Source: Bog-473 sp963754445
GTDB taxonomy: Bacteria > Actinomycetota > Acidimicrobiia > Acidimicrobiales > RAAP-2
DNA length: 64,000 bases
Assembly (NCBI GenBank): GCA_963754445.1
Contig: CAVWFT010000002.1
Location: forward strand, 1,860,001-1,924,000
Direction of reading: 5' to 3'
Positions within the stretch are counted from its first letter, which is position 1. The number at the start of each line of letters is the position of its first letter. The position numbers and the translations under genes are program-made. The notes under the pieces are model-generated. The model saw only the letters and a program-made list of their open reading frames with translations. It had not been told where the DNA came from and ran no database searches. Positions 32,143-39,915 of the stretch are shown here, one piece after another.

Positions 32143-32730
32143 ACAGATACCACGAAGGGTCCCCGCGGACGTCGCCGGTCCGCCGAACAGGTGCCGTCGG
32201 GCCCGGAGCAGGAACGCCTGATCGCCGCCTGGTTCAGTGGGCGAATCCCGGACGGCTGGTTCGAAGGTGCGCCGACGATCGAGATCGACGCCGACGAGAT
32301 CCTGATCGTGGGGGCACTGGCCGCACCACGGCTCGCGGGCGACGTGGGAGCGGACGAGGTTCGGGTGGCAGAACAGGCTCGGATCACCGGCTTCCGCGAA
32401 GAGTCCAGAGGGGCACGGATGCGTATCGCCGAGGAGGCCCAACCCGCTTTCATGCGGACGGTTTCCTGGGGTGCGGAGTGTGGTGGTTCTCGGGTTCATT
32501 TCACCACCGCCGGAGTTCCGGCCATGACCCGGCTCGGGATGCGGGACCGTCGGGTGTTGGACACCCTGATCGACGCCGGCGTGGCGGGCAGCCGTAGTCA
32601 GGCGCTGGCCTGGTGCGTCCGACTGGTGGCGCAGCACGAATCCGAGTGGATCGACGAGTTGCGCTCTGCGATGGCCAAGGTCGAAGAGGTGCGCAACCGC
32701 GGCCCGCACAGCACGGCGGACGCGGACTGA
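32140..32730 (+). CDS. Uncharacterised protein with RHH-like C-terminal domain
   Basis: A 196-residue soluble protein of no family I can name. The first 120 residues contain an acidic and hydrophobic stretch (TIEIDADEILIVGALAAPRL). The C-terminal 65 residues (VPAMTRLGMRDRRVLDTLID, then AGVAGSRSQALAWCVRLVAQ, then a helix ending KVEEVR) look like a short strand plus helix-turn-helix of CopG/RHH regulators. The start codon lies within an octamer repeat array, so self-repression is plausible. The following AhpD-like gene is 32 bases downstream and may be co-transcribed. Confidence 0.65.
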   Translation: MTDTTKGPRGRRRSAEQVPSGPEQERLIAAWFSGRIPDGWFEGAPTIEIDADEILIVGALAAPRLAGDVGADEVRVAEQARITGFREESRGARMRIAEEAQPAFMRTVSWGAECGGSRVHFTTAGVPAMTRLGMRDRRVLDTLIDAGVAGSRSQALAWCVRLVAQHESEWIDELRSAMAKVEEVRNRGPHSTADAD

Positions 32731-32762
32731 CCTGTCCGGTGGCCCGCGTGCCACCATGCGGG

Positions 32763-33110
32763 ATGGAACAATTTCATCAAGTCCAGGACGAGTTGCGCAA
32801 CCCGTATCGCCAGCTCCAAGCGGCGATCCCCGATGTGATGGCCGGCTATGGCGCGCTCCACGACGCCGCCATGGCGGATGGTGCACTCCCGGTCAAGATC
32901 AAGGAGCTGATCGCACTCTCCATCGCCATCACGCGCGAGTGTGACGGCTGCATCGCCGCGCACGCGCGCAATGCCGTGCGTCTCGGTGCCACCCGGCGGG
33001 AGGTCGTCGAGATGATCGGGGTCGCCATCTCCATGAACGGTGGTCCAGGAACCGTTTGGGGAACGCGGGCGCTGGCCGCGTATCAGGAGTTTGGCGGCGA
33101 GACCGGCTGA
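32763..33110 (+). CDS. Carboxymuconolactone decarboxylase/AhpD-like protein
   Basis: A 115-residue all-helical protein of the CMD family. ECDGCIAAHARNAVRLGAT supplies the CxxC and the following His of AhpD-type alkylhydroperoxidases. AhpD uses these cysteines to reduce lipoylated partners in peroxide defence; no ahpC is nearby. The stop region overlaps the convergent YihY gene by 28 bases. Confidence 0.9.
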   Translation: MEQFHQVQDELRNPYRQLQAAIPDVMAGYGALHDAAMADGALPVKIKELIALSIAITRECDGCIAAHARNAVRLGATRREVVEMIGVAISMNGGPGTVWGTRALAAYQEFGGETG

Positions 33111-33973
33111 ATCGGTTGGATCTCGGGTGCCCGTGCAGCGCGGGATTCGGCACCAGGTGCAGCCTGCACCGGCGCCGGGTCTTCGAGATGGCGCGGCCAC
33201 AGCCTCTTGGCCAGGACGACATTCGTCTCGCCGGCATAGATGAACAGCTGCGATCCCAACGAGAGCCAGAACACGAGGCCCAGGACGGTGGCAAAAAAGC
33301 CGTAGAGCTGGGTCGTGTGTCGGAGGGCATGACTGACCAACAGGCCACCGACCGTCTCGAGCACGGTCCAACCCGTGGCACCGATCACCGAGCCAGGGAG
33401 GAGCTGCCGCCAGCGGGTTCCGGAGGGGGCCAGGATGTGCAGCGCGAGGAGGTAGGCGGCAAAGTTCACCGCGCCGGCGCCGACAAGTGTGTAGGCCCAG
33501 TAGGCCACCGGGTAGGAGTGCACACCGCCGATCGTGGAGACGCCGGTCAGGATTGCGCTGCCGACGACGGCCAGGGCAATCGTGCCCAACAGGAGCAGGC
33601 CGCGGAGCACCCGGGGCCCGAGGCCGGCCTCCTTGTGCCTTGGGACGCCCCACATGATGGCGCTCGCCGTCTGCAGATGGTTCGTGACGCCGAGTGACCC
33701 CCAGAGCAACCCGACGAAGCTGACGATGAAGGCCAGCGGAGAGGGCCGGTGCAGAGCAGTGATGCTCGAAGCCAAACGGTCACCGATTACGGGGAATTCG
33801 GAGAGGGCCGAGTGCACGAGGTGCTGTTCGGCCTCCTTGTTGTTCCGAAGGACGAGACCGACGATCGTGACGAAGAGCAGCAACAAGGGAAACACGGCCA
33901 GGAACCCGTAGAAGGTCACCAGCGCGGCGAGCGATCCACCCCGGTCGTCGCCATACTTCTTGAGAACGGCCAC
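33083..33973 (-). CDS. YihY/BrkB family membrane protein
   Basis: A 296-residue protein with six membrane segments of the YihY/virulence factor BrkB family. VTFYGFLAVFPLLLLFVTIV, SFVGLLWGSLGVTNHLQTA and FWLSLGSQLFIYAGETNVVL are conserved. The GTG used here cuts off a segment that family members usually have: in-frame codons upstream encode RRLDDWQRRSALTAVPVAVL, and the only possible start before them is a CTG at 34045 next to the P450 stop. The protein may therefore begin about 24 residues earlier. Function of the family is still unclear. Confidence 0.87.
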   Translation of the reverse strand: MAVLKKYGDDRGGSLAALVTFYGFLAVFPLLLLFVTIVGLVLRNNKEAEQHLVHSALSEFPVIGDRLASSITALHRPSPLAFIVSFVGLLWGSLGVTNHLQTASAIMWGVPRHKEAGLGPRVLRGLLLLGTIALAVVGSAILTGVSTIGGVHSYPVAYWAYTLVGAGAVNFAAYLLALHILAPSGTRWRQLLPGSVIGATGWTVLETVGGLLVSHALRHTTQLYGFFATVLGLVFWLSLGSQLFIYAGETNVVLAKRLWPRHLEDPAPVQAAPGAESRAARAPEIQPIQPVSPPNS

Positions 33974-34041
33974 GGGTACCGCAGTAAGCGCGGAGCGGCG
34001 TTGCCAATCGTCGAGTCGGCGGATGATCCGCCGCCAGAGGC

Positions 34042-35331
34042 TCAGCGTGTTCCGGCCACCGGCGTGAACGTGCAGTCAAGGTGCTTGATGCCATTGATGA
34101 AGGGGGAGAGGAGCCGGTCCGGCTCACCCGTGGCCTCGATGTCGGGCAGGCGCTCGAAGAGTCGACGGAACATCACGTCGATCTCCTGGCGGGCCAGGTG
34201 CGCGCCCAGGCAGAAATGCGGGCCCGCGGCCCCGAACCCGATGTGAGGGTTCGGGGCTCGCCGCACGTCGAACGTGTACGGGTTCTCGAATACCTCTTCG
34301 TCTCGATTGGCCGAGTTGTAGAACAGGATGACCCGGTCACCGGCGGTCAACGGCTGGCCGCCCAGCACGGTGTCCTCGGCGACCGTGCGTCGCATCCAGA
34401 TGACGGGCGAGGCCCAGCGCACGATCTCGTCGACCGCGGTGGGGCCAACACCATCGATGTCTGCCTGCCAAAGGGCGCGTTGGTCGGGGTGCCCGGTCAG
34501 AGCCAAGAGGCCATGGCTGATGGCGTTGCGGGTCGTCTCGTTGCCGGCCACGACGAGCAGGATGAAGAACGAGGCCAGCTCGGCGTCGGTCAGAGCCTCG
34601 CCGTCGACGTTGGTGTTGACGAGTGCCGACGTCACGTCATCGGTTGGATGGTCCTTGCGGTACTGGGCCAGGTCCACCATGAGCAGGTTCAGCTGCTGCG
34701 CCGCGTTCATGAAGGCCAGCATCGGATCCTCGCCCTCGGCGACGTACTCGGGGTCCCCGTTGGACAGGATCACGTTCGACGCGTTGAAGACGGTGTCGTA
34801 GTCGGTGGCGCCGATGCCCATCATGTCGCAGATGATCTCCAGCGGCAGTCGGGCCGCCACCTCGACGGTGAAGTCACACCCGCCCTGACCGGCCACTCGG
34901 TCGATGACGTCGTTGGCCACGTGATCGATTCGGTCCTCGATCGACTTGATCATTCGGGGGTTGAATGCAGCGGAGACGATGCGGCGCAGCCGGGCGTGAC
35001 GCGGGTTGTCCATGTTGATCATGGAACCGAAGAAGTCGTTCATCTCCTCGGGCAGATCGATCATCGATGTGGCGCCCTTGCCCGACTGGAATATCTCGGG
35101 GTGCCGACTTGCCTCGGAGACGTGGGCGTGTTTCGTCAGGGCGTAGAAACCCTCGCCCTTTTCGATCACGAAGGCCAAGGCCTCCGGGATCTCCGGTTCG
35201 TCGAAGTGCGCAATGGGGCGTTCGCGACGCAAGGTCTCGAAGGCGCCTTCCCGCTCGCTCCAGGGGCGAGCCCAGAACTCGATGTCCGAGAGATCGATTT
35301 CGTCGAGCGAGAGGACGGAACGTGGCTCCAT
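34042..35331 (-). CDS. Cytochrome P450, CYP125/CYP142-like
   Basis: A 429-residue P450. The I-helix is VVAGNETTRNAISHG, the ExxR lies in VDEIVRWASPVIWMRRT (unusual pattern, R for the salt bridge), and the heme loop is IGFGAAGPHFCLGAHLA with Cys as thiolate ligand. NGIKHLDCTF at the end and NETTRNAISHG match mycobacterial CYP125, which hydroxylates the C26/27 of cholesterol side chains. A terpene or fatty-acid substrate is also possible. Electron donors could be the 3Fe-4S ferredoxin 2.5 kb upstream. The ATG is 35 bases from the divergent secernin-like gene. Confidence 0.9.
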   Translation of the reverse strand: MEPRSVLSLDEIDLSDIEFWARPWSEREGAFETLRRERPIAHFDEPEIPEALAFVIEKGEGFYALTKHAHVSEASRHPEIFQSGKGATSMIDLPEEMNDFFGSMINMDNPRHARLRRIVSAAFNPRMIKSIEDRIDHVANDVIDRVAGQGGCDFTVEVAARLPLEIICDMMGIGATDYDTVFNASNVILSNGDPEYVAEGEDPMLAFMNAAQQLNLLMVDLAQYRKDHPTDDVTSALVNTNVDGEALTDAELASFFILLVVAGNETTRNAISHGLLALTGHPDQRALWQADIDGVGPTAVDEIVRWASPVIWMRRTVAEDTVLGGQPLTAGDRVILFYNSANRDEEVFENPYTFDVRRAPNPHIGFGAAGPHFCLGAHLARQEIDVMFRRLFERLPDIEATGEPDRLLSPFINGIKHLDCTFTPVAGTR

Positions 35332-35366
35332 GACTCCCACCCTATCCAGGTCCCTACACTGCGAAC

Positions 35367-36578
35367 ATGTGCGACACGCTGTGTGCCCGCGGCCCGGGCG
35401 GCATGCTGTTCGCCAAGAACTCCGACCGACCTCCCGGTGAGGTGCAGGTGGCCTGGCCGTTCGGCCGTCGCAATTCGGCGGGCTGCAGCCTGCGTACGCA
35501 ATACCTGACCATCGGGGACACCGGGGCACATGCGGCGCTGCTGTCGTGTCCGACCTGGCTCTGGGGCGCGGAGCACGGGGTGAACGAGTTCGGCGTGGCC
35601 ATCGGCAATGAACGGGTGGCCACGACCCATGAGGCCGCGGCGGCGCCGCCGGCCCTGATCGGTATGGACCTGGTCCGGCTCGGTCTGGAGCGGGCGCGCA
35701 GCGCCCGTGAGGCGGTCGACGTCATGACCGAGCTCCTCGCTTCGTGCGGACAGGGCGGGATCGCGGATGCCGCCCACCAGGAGGCCTACGACTCCTCGTT
35801 CCTCGTCGTCGATCCGAGCGAGGCCTACGTCCTCGAGACAGCGGGCTCGGACTACGCGGTCGTACGTTCGACGGGGGGGACGGCCATCTCGAACCGGCTC
35901 GGCATCGGGACCGAATGGACACGAGCCTCGGCCGCAGTCGCCGATCGCAAGGATTTCTCACTGTTTCGTGACCCTGCCGAGAACACGACCTTCGCCGACG
36001 TCCGCCTGGAGGCGAGCAGACGCTTCCTGGCCTCGGCGCCGGCCGGACAGCTGACCGCAGCGGTCACCGCTGCCCACCTGCGCGATCACGGAGGCGGGCC
36101 CTGGGGCGCTCCTGGCGCTGGTGGAGCGGTCCAGCCGCCACCCATTCGTGTCGGTGAGGATTTCCGGGGCGTCACCGTGTGCATGCACGTTCGCGAACTG
36201 AGCGTGACCGCGGCATCCATGATTGCCGAGCTCCCCGACGGCCTCTCCGACGGCGTCCCGCTGCGGGTCTACGTCGCGGCCGGAAGTCCCTGTGTGAGCA
36301 TCTATGTGCCGGCGTTCCCCCGGACTGCGCTCGGGCCGCCGCCGTTCGTGCCGACCGAGCTCTCGAGCGAGGACCTCTGGCATGCCGCGGACGCGTTGCG
36401 TCAACAGGTCGAGTCCGTTCCGGATTCGTTGGCGTCGATACGGGCCGTTCTCCAACCGGTCGAGGACGAGCTGTGGTGGGAGGCCGACGAGGTGTTCGAG
36501 CGGCCCGAGCAGTGGCCGAGCGTGGCGGGTGCGTGGGGTCCGCGGGCCCTCGACGCGTTGCGGTCCTGTATCCGCTAA
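35367..36578 (+). CDS. Secernin-like C69-family peptidase/amidase
   Basis: A 403-residue N-terminal nucleophile hydrolase of the secernin/dipeptidase U34 (C69) family. MCDTLCARGPGGMLFAKNSD is the signature: Cys2 becomes the catalytic N-terminal residue after Met removal, and AKNSDRP is the conserved follow-up. GVNEFGVAIGNERV and SSFLVVDPSEAYVLETAG are further family blocks. The start at the Met before Cys2 is therefore certain. Substrate unknown. Head-to-head with the P450 gene. Confidence 0.9.
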   Translation: MCDTLCARGPGGMLFAKNSDRPPGEVQVAWPFGRRNSAGCSLRTQYLTIGDTGAHAALLSCPTWLWGAEHGVNEFGVAIGNERVATTHEAAAAPPALIGMDLVRLGLERARSAREAVDVMTELLASCGQGGIADAAHQEAYDSSFLVVDPSEAYVLETAGSDYAVVRSTGGTAISNRLGIGTEWTRASAAVADRKDFSLFRDPAENTTFADVRLEASRRFLASAPAGQLTAAVTAAHLRDHGGGPWGAPGAGGAVQPPPIRVGEDFRGVTVCMHVRELSVTAASMIAELPDGLSDGVPLRVYVAAGSPCVSIYVPAFPRTALGPPPFVPTELSSEDLWHAADALRQQVESVPDSLASIRAVLQPVEDELWWEADEVFERPEQWPSVAGAWGPRALDALRSCIR

Positions 36579-36643
36579 GGCTGGGAACGGGAGCGGTACG
36601 CTGCCCAAACGCTTTGCGCTCCTACTCGCCAAGGAGGACGACG

Positions 36644-37243
36644 ATGACCTATGTAGCGACAACCGACGACATCGCGATCGGTGACGCGGTCACCACGCAG
36701 CTCGAGAAGATGTGGGGCTGGTATCTGGCCGGCGGCATCATCTCGGTGCTCTTCGGTTTCTTCGTGATCAGTTGGCGCCATGCCACGGTCTACGCCGCCA
36801 TCTATTTCGCCAGCGCGTTCTTCATCGTGGGAGGGCTGTTCGAGATCATCGGATCGATCCGCATGGCCCGCCAGCGCTGGATGCATCTCGTCTTCGGGTT
36901 GATCTGGGTGGCGATCGGCATCGTCGGCTTCGTGTGGCCGCACATCACCATCTTCGTGATCGCCGTGTTGATCGGGTGGTCCTTCCTGGTGCTCGGGATC
37001 TTCGACATCATCTCGTCCATTCAGCACCATCATCTGCCCTACTGGTGGCTGTACCTGATCCGCGGCGTCGTCGCCATCGCCCTTGGCTTCCTGTGCATTC
37101 GTCACCCGGGCGGCACGCTGGCCACGATCATCGTGATGGTCGGCATCCTGGCCATTCTCTTCGGAGTCGTCGAGATCATCGGCGCCTTCTCGGCCCGCCA
37201 CGCCACCCGTTACTGGGAGCAGTACAAGAAGCAGTTGAGCTGA
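36644..37243 (+). CDS. HdeD-family (DUF308) membrane protein
   Basis: A 199-residue protein with six membrane helices in three repeated pairs (WYLAGGIISVLFGFFVISW, LVFGLIWVAIGIVGFVWP, YLIRGVVAIALGFLCIRHPG), the DUF308 pattern of acid-resistance protein HdeD. AAGGAGG (36631-36637) precedes the ATG at a good distance. Role in this organism unknown; stress membrane protein is a reasonable guess. An FAH hydrolase follows after 18 bases. Confidence 0.88.
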   Translation: MTYVATTDDIAIGDAVTTQLEKMWGWYLAGGIISVLFGFFVISWRHATVYAAIYFASAFFIVGGLFEIIGSIRMARQRWMHLVFGLIWVAIGIVGFVWPHITIFVIAVLIGWSFLVLGIFDIISSIQHHHLPYWWLYLIRGVVAIALGFLCIRHPGGTLATIIVMVGILAILFGVVEIIGAFSARHATRYWEQYKKQLS

Positions 37244-37261
37244 GCGACGCGGGGACGCGCC

Positions 37262-38146
37262 ATGCGCTTGGCCAGTTTCTCCCTCCCCGATGGTGTGGTG
37301 CGACCGGGCTTGTTGACCGGCGACGAGATCGTGGACCTGGCCGATCCCGCCACCGGCCTCCCCGCGAGCATGACGGCCGTCCTCGCCCTCGGTCCCGATG
37401 CCTTGGCGCGGGTCGCCGCGGCACCGGACAGCGGTGCGGCCCGCCATCTTGTGACCGACGTTCGGCGCCACGCCCCGGTACCCGACCCGCCCACCATCCT
37501 CGGTATCGGCATGAACTACCACGCCCACATCGCAGAGATGGGGCGCGAGCAGCCCTCCTGGCAGTACTGGTTCAACAAGCAACGGACCGCGATCGCCGGC
37601 CCCGGCGATCCCATCGTGCTGCCCGCCGTTTCCGAGATGGTCGACTACGAGGGCGAGCTGGCGATGGTGATCGGCCCCCGTTGCCAGCACGTACCGGCGG
37701 AACGGGCCTTCGAGGTGGTCGCCGGGTTCACCATCGTCAATGACGTCAGCGCCCGGGATTGGCAATGGCGTGTTCCCACGTTCACGATGGGCAAGTCCTT
37801 CGACAGCCACGCTCCGTGCGGGCCGGAGCTGGTCACGATCGACGAACTCGGCGACCCGGGCGACCTCGGACTGCGGACCTGGGTCAATGACGAACTCCGA
37901 CAGGATTCGCGCACGTCCGACCTCATCTTCGGTTGTCGCGAGATGATCGAATACCTCACCACGGCCTTCCCCCTGGAGCCGGGCACGATCATCGCCACCG
38001 GCACACCGGCCGGTGTGGGTTCGGGGTTCGACCCGCCGCGGTTCCTCGCCGCCGGCGACGTGGTGCGCGTCGCCATCGAGGGGATCGGCGAACTCGTCAA
38101 TCCCGTCGTCCAGGGTGAGCCCGGACGCCCCGTGGGGTTGAGCTGA
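37262..38146 (+). CDS. Fumarylacetoacetate hydrolase-family protein
   Basis: A 294-residue FAH-superfamily enzyme. The metal and catalytic core is visible: ILGIGMNYHAHIAEMG, VDYEGELAMVIG (Glu ligands), GFTIVNDVSARDWQWR (Asp ligand) and GTIIATGTPAGVGSGFDPP. Such enzymes hydrolyse C-C bonds in 3-oxo acids or isomerise ring-fission products of aromatic and steroid catabolism. Stops only 3 bases before the convergent cNMP-binding gene. Confidence 0.92.
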   Translation: MRLASFSLPDGVVRPGLLTGDEIVDLADPATGLPASMTAVLALGPDALARVAAAPDSGAARHLVTDVRRHAPVPDPPTILGIGMNYHAHIAEMGREQPSWQYWFNKQRTAIAGPGDPIVLPAVSEMVDYEGELAMVIGPRCQHVPAERAFEVVAGFTIVNDVSARDWQWRVPTFTMGKSFDSHAPCGPELVTIDELGDPGDLGLRTWVNDELRQDSRTSDLIFGCREMIEYLTTAFPLEPGTIIATGTPAGVGSGFDPPRFLAAGDVVRVAIEGIGELVNPVVQGEPGRPVGLS

Positions 38147-38149
38147 GCG

Positions 38150-38512
38150 TCAGACTTGGGCCTGCGTCGCCCGCAGGCGCTCGGCCAGGCTGGCCATGAC
38201 CTGGAGGGCGAAGTTCGGCGTCTCGCCGACGAGGAACAAGAACCTCCTCCTGTCGATGACGGCGAGGGTGGTGTCCTCGACGGCGATCGCCGTGGCGCTG
38301 CGTGGGGACGACTCGATGATGGCCATCTCCCCGAACGTGTCGTCGGGGCCGAGTTCGAGGGCGTGACCGTTCGACAGCCGGAGCTCGACCCGGCCGGCAA
38401 CCACGCCGAACATCTCCTCGCCCGAGGCACCTTCCTCGAAGATCAGCGTTCCCGCCGGGAACTCCCTCGTGTCGGTGGCGCCCTTGAAGACTCCGGGAAC
38501 CTTCACGCTCAC
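38150..38512 (-). CDS. Stand-alone cyclic-nucleotide-binding domain protein
   Basis: A 120-residue single cNMP-binding domain of the Crp/Fnr fold. FPAGTLIFEEGASGEEMFGV and FGEMAIIESSPRSATAIA form the phosphate-binding cassette, with Glu and Arg in the canonical places. There is no helix-turn-helix, so it is not a transcription factor by itself. The C-terminal helix (FALQVMASLAERLRATQ) could dimerise. It probably senses cAMP or similar and acts through a partner. Confidence 0.87.
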   Translation of the reverse strand: MSVKVPGVFKGATDTREFPAGTLIFEEGASGEEMFGVVAGRVELRLSNGHALELGPDDTFGEMAIIESSPRSATAIAVEDTTLAVIDRRRFLFLVGETPNFALQVMASLAERLRATQAQV

Positions 38513-38626
38513 GGTATGACTCCTTTGTTCCTCGGCGGGGGGTCCGCATCCGGCTCGATCGTAACCCTGGTTCCCGGGCGACCGCCGCGGTGCATGGACC
38601 TCCGCCGGGCACGGCAGAATAGGGGG

Positions 38627-38962
38627 GTGACCGATACCCAGTCCCAGTTGAGCGACGCCGAGCGGGCTGATCGCCTGGCCAAGCTTCAGGGGATCATGGA
38701 CCTGATGCGTCCGGCCGTCCAGGCCGACGGCGGTGACCTGGTGCTGGTACGGGCCGATGTCGAGACCGGCGTCGTGGAGGTGCAGCTCCAGGGAGCCTGC
38801 AGCTCATGTGCCGTGAGTTCGGCCACTCTCTCGGGCGGTGTCGAGCGGATCCTGACCGAACGGTTGCCCTGGGTGACCGAGGTCGTCGGTGGCGTCGACG
38901 AGTCCCTGAGCTTCGACGAGAGCTCCGCTCTCGGTTCCGGGGGCTACGTCCCGAGTTTCTGA
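38627..38962 (+). CDS. NifU C-terminal-domain Fe-S scaffold protein
   Basis: A 111-residue protein. The domain IMDLMRPAVQADGGDLVLVR and the CxxC motif QGACSSCAVSSATL define the NfuA/NifU C-terminal scaffold that carries a [4Fe-4S] cluster between two subunits. The GTG start follows a G-rich stretch that may act as ribosome site. An acidic, Ser-rich tail ends the protein. General Fe-S assembly role; there are several Fe-S proteins in this window it could serve. Confidence 0.92.
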   Translation: MTDTQSQLSDAERADRLAKLQGIMDLMRPAVQADGGDLVLVRADVETGVVEVQLQGACSSCAVSSATLSGGVERILTERLPWVTEVVGGVDESLSFDESSALGSGGYVPSF

Positions 38963-38999
38963 GCCTGGGAATTTCCCGCTCCGCCGGAGTCTCCGAGGT

Positions 39000-39887
39000 T
39001 CAGTCGCCTTCGTCGAGCAGTCCCTTGCTGCGGGCCACTGCGAGCAACTCGACCTGGCTGTGGACGTCCAGCTTGCGGTAGAGGTTCTTCACGTAACCCC
39101 GGGTGGTGTTGACCGAGATGCCGAGTCGTTCGGAGGCGGACGGTACGTCGATCCCGCGCTCGAGGAGGCCCAGGATGTCGCGCTCGCGACGGGTCAGGGG
39201 GTTCGGGGGCGCCGGTGTGTTCCCGTTGTGGCTTCGGGTGCCAATGCGAATCTCGGCGTCCGGAGGGTCGACCGCACTCACGTGACCGTTGGCGGCGGCG
39301 CGGCCGTTGTCGTCGGGAGCGGCGACCTGGTCGCGTCCCGTTCCCTCGGCTGACTGGCGTAGGCGAACGATGGTCCGCCGATCGGTCGTGAAGAGATGTT
39401 CGGACAGCGACGGGATGGCCGAGACGACGACGCCCAGACTCGTGGTTTTGGGAAAGACCGCCGATGCACCGGCCTCGGCGGCTCCCCACATCAGCGCGGG
39501 GCTCGGAGTGCGATCGGTCAGGAGCAGGACACGCAGGGCGGGCTGGAGTTCGAGCAAGGTCCGGATCGTTTCGAATCCCCGCTCATCGGGTTCCAAGTCG
39601 ACGACGGCCACGTCGGGGCGGACGTGGGAGGCGAGCCGCTGGGCCTGCTCCGAGCCGGCGGCGACACCCACGCAGGACATGGCGGCGCGGCCGTCGACGG
39701 CGAACGCCATGGCCTCGGCGAAGACCGATTGGTCGGCCACGATCATGACGCGTACGGCGTCGGGAGCGGGACGGATCGCCGACGTGACGACGCCCAGGAC
39801 CCAGCGCAGGGGCGCTCCCACGTCCGGCAGGGGCATCCGGAGCATCCCCACAGGCTTGCAGATCTGCCCGACGTCGAGCTTCAGCAT
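39000..39887 (-). CDS. LuxR-family response regulator
   Basis: A 295-residue two-domain regulator. The receiver spans about residues 46-160: VRVMIVADQS, the phosphoacceptor Asp in PDVAVVDLE, and VFPKTTS with the conserved Lys. A long linker follows, then a LuxR/FixJ HTH: NPLTRRERDILGLLERGID, RLGISVNTTRGYVKNLYRKL, DVHSQVELLAVARSKGL. A histidine kinase is not in the window. The N-terminal 45 residues before the receiver are atypical, so the real start could be the GTG/ATG near residue 46. It lies 28 bases after the acyl-CoA dehydrogenase stop on the same strand. Confidence 0.85.
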   Translation of the reverse strand: MLKLDVGQICKPVGMLRMPLPDVGAPLRWVLGVVTSAIRPAPDAVRVMIVADQSVFAEAMAFAVDGRAAMSCVGVAAGSEQAQRLASHVRPDVAVVDLEPDERGFETIRTLLELQPALRVLLLTDRTPSPALMWGAAEAGASAVFPKTTSLGVVVSAIPSLSEHLFTTDRRTIVRLRQSAEGTGRDQVAAPDDNGRAAANGHVSAVDPPDAEIRIGTRSHNGNTPAPPNPLTRRERDILGLLERGIDVPSASERLGISVNTTRGYVKNLYRKLDVHSQVELLAVARSKGLLDEGD

Positions 39888-39915
39888 CGGTGCGGGGCGT
39901 CGGACGGCGGCGCCG

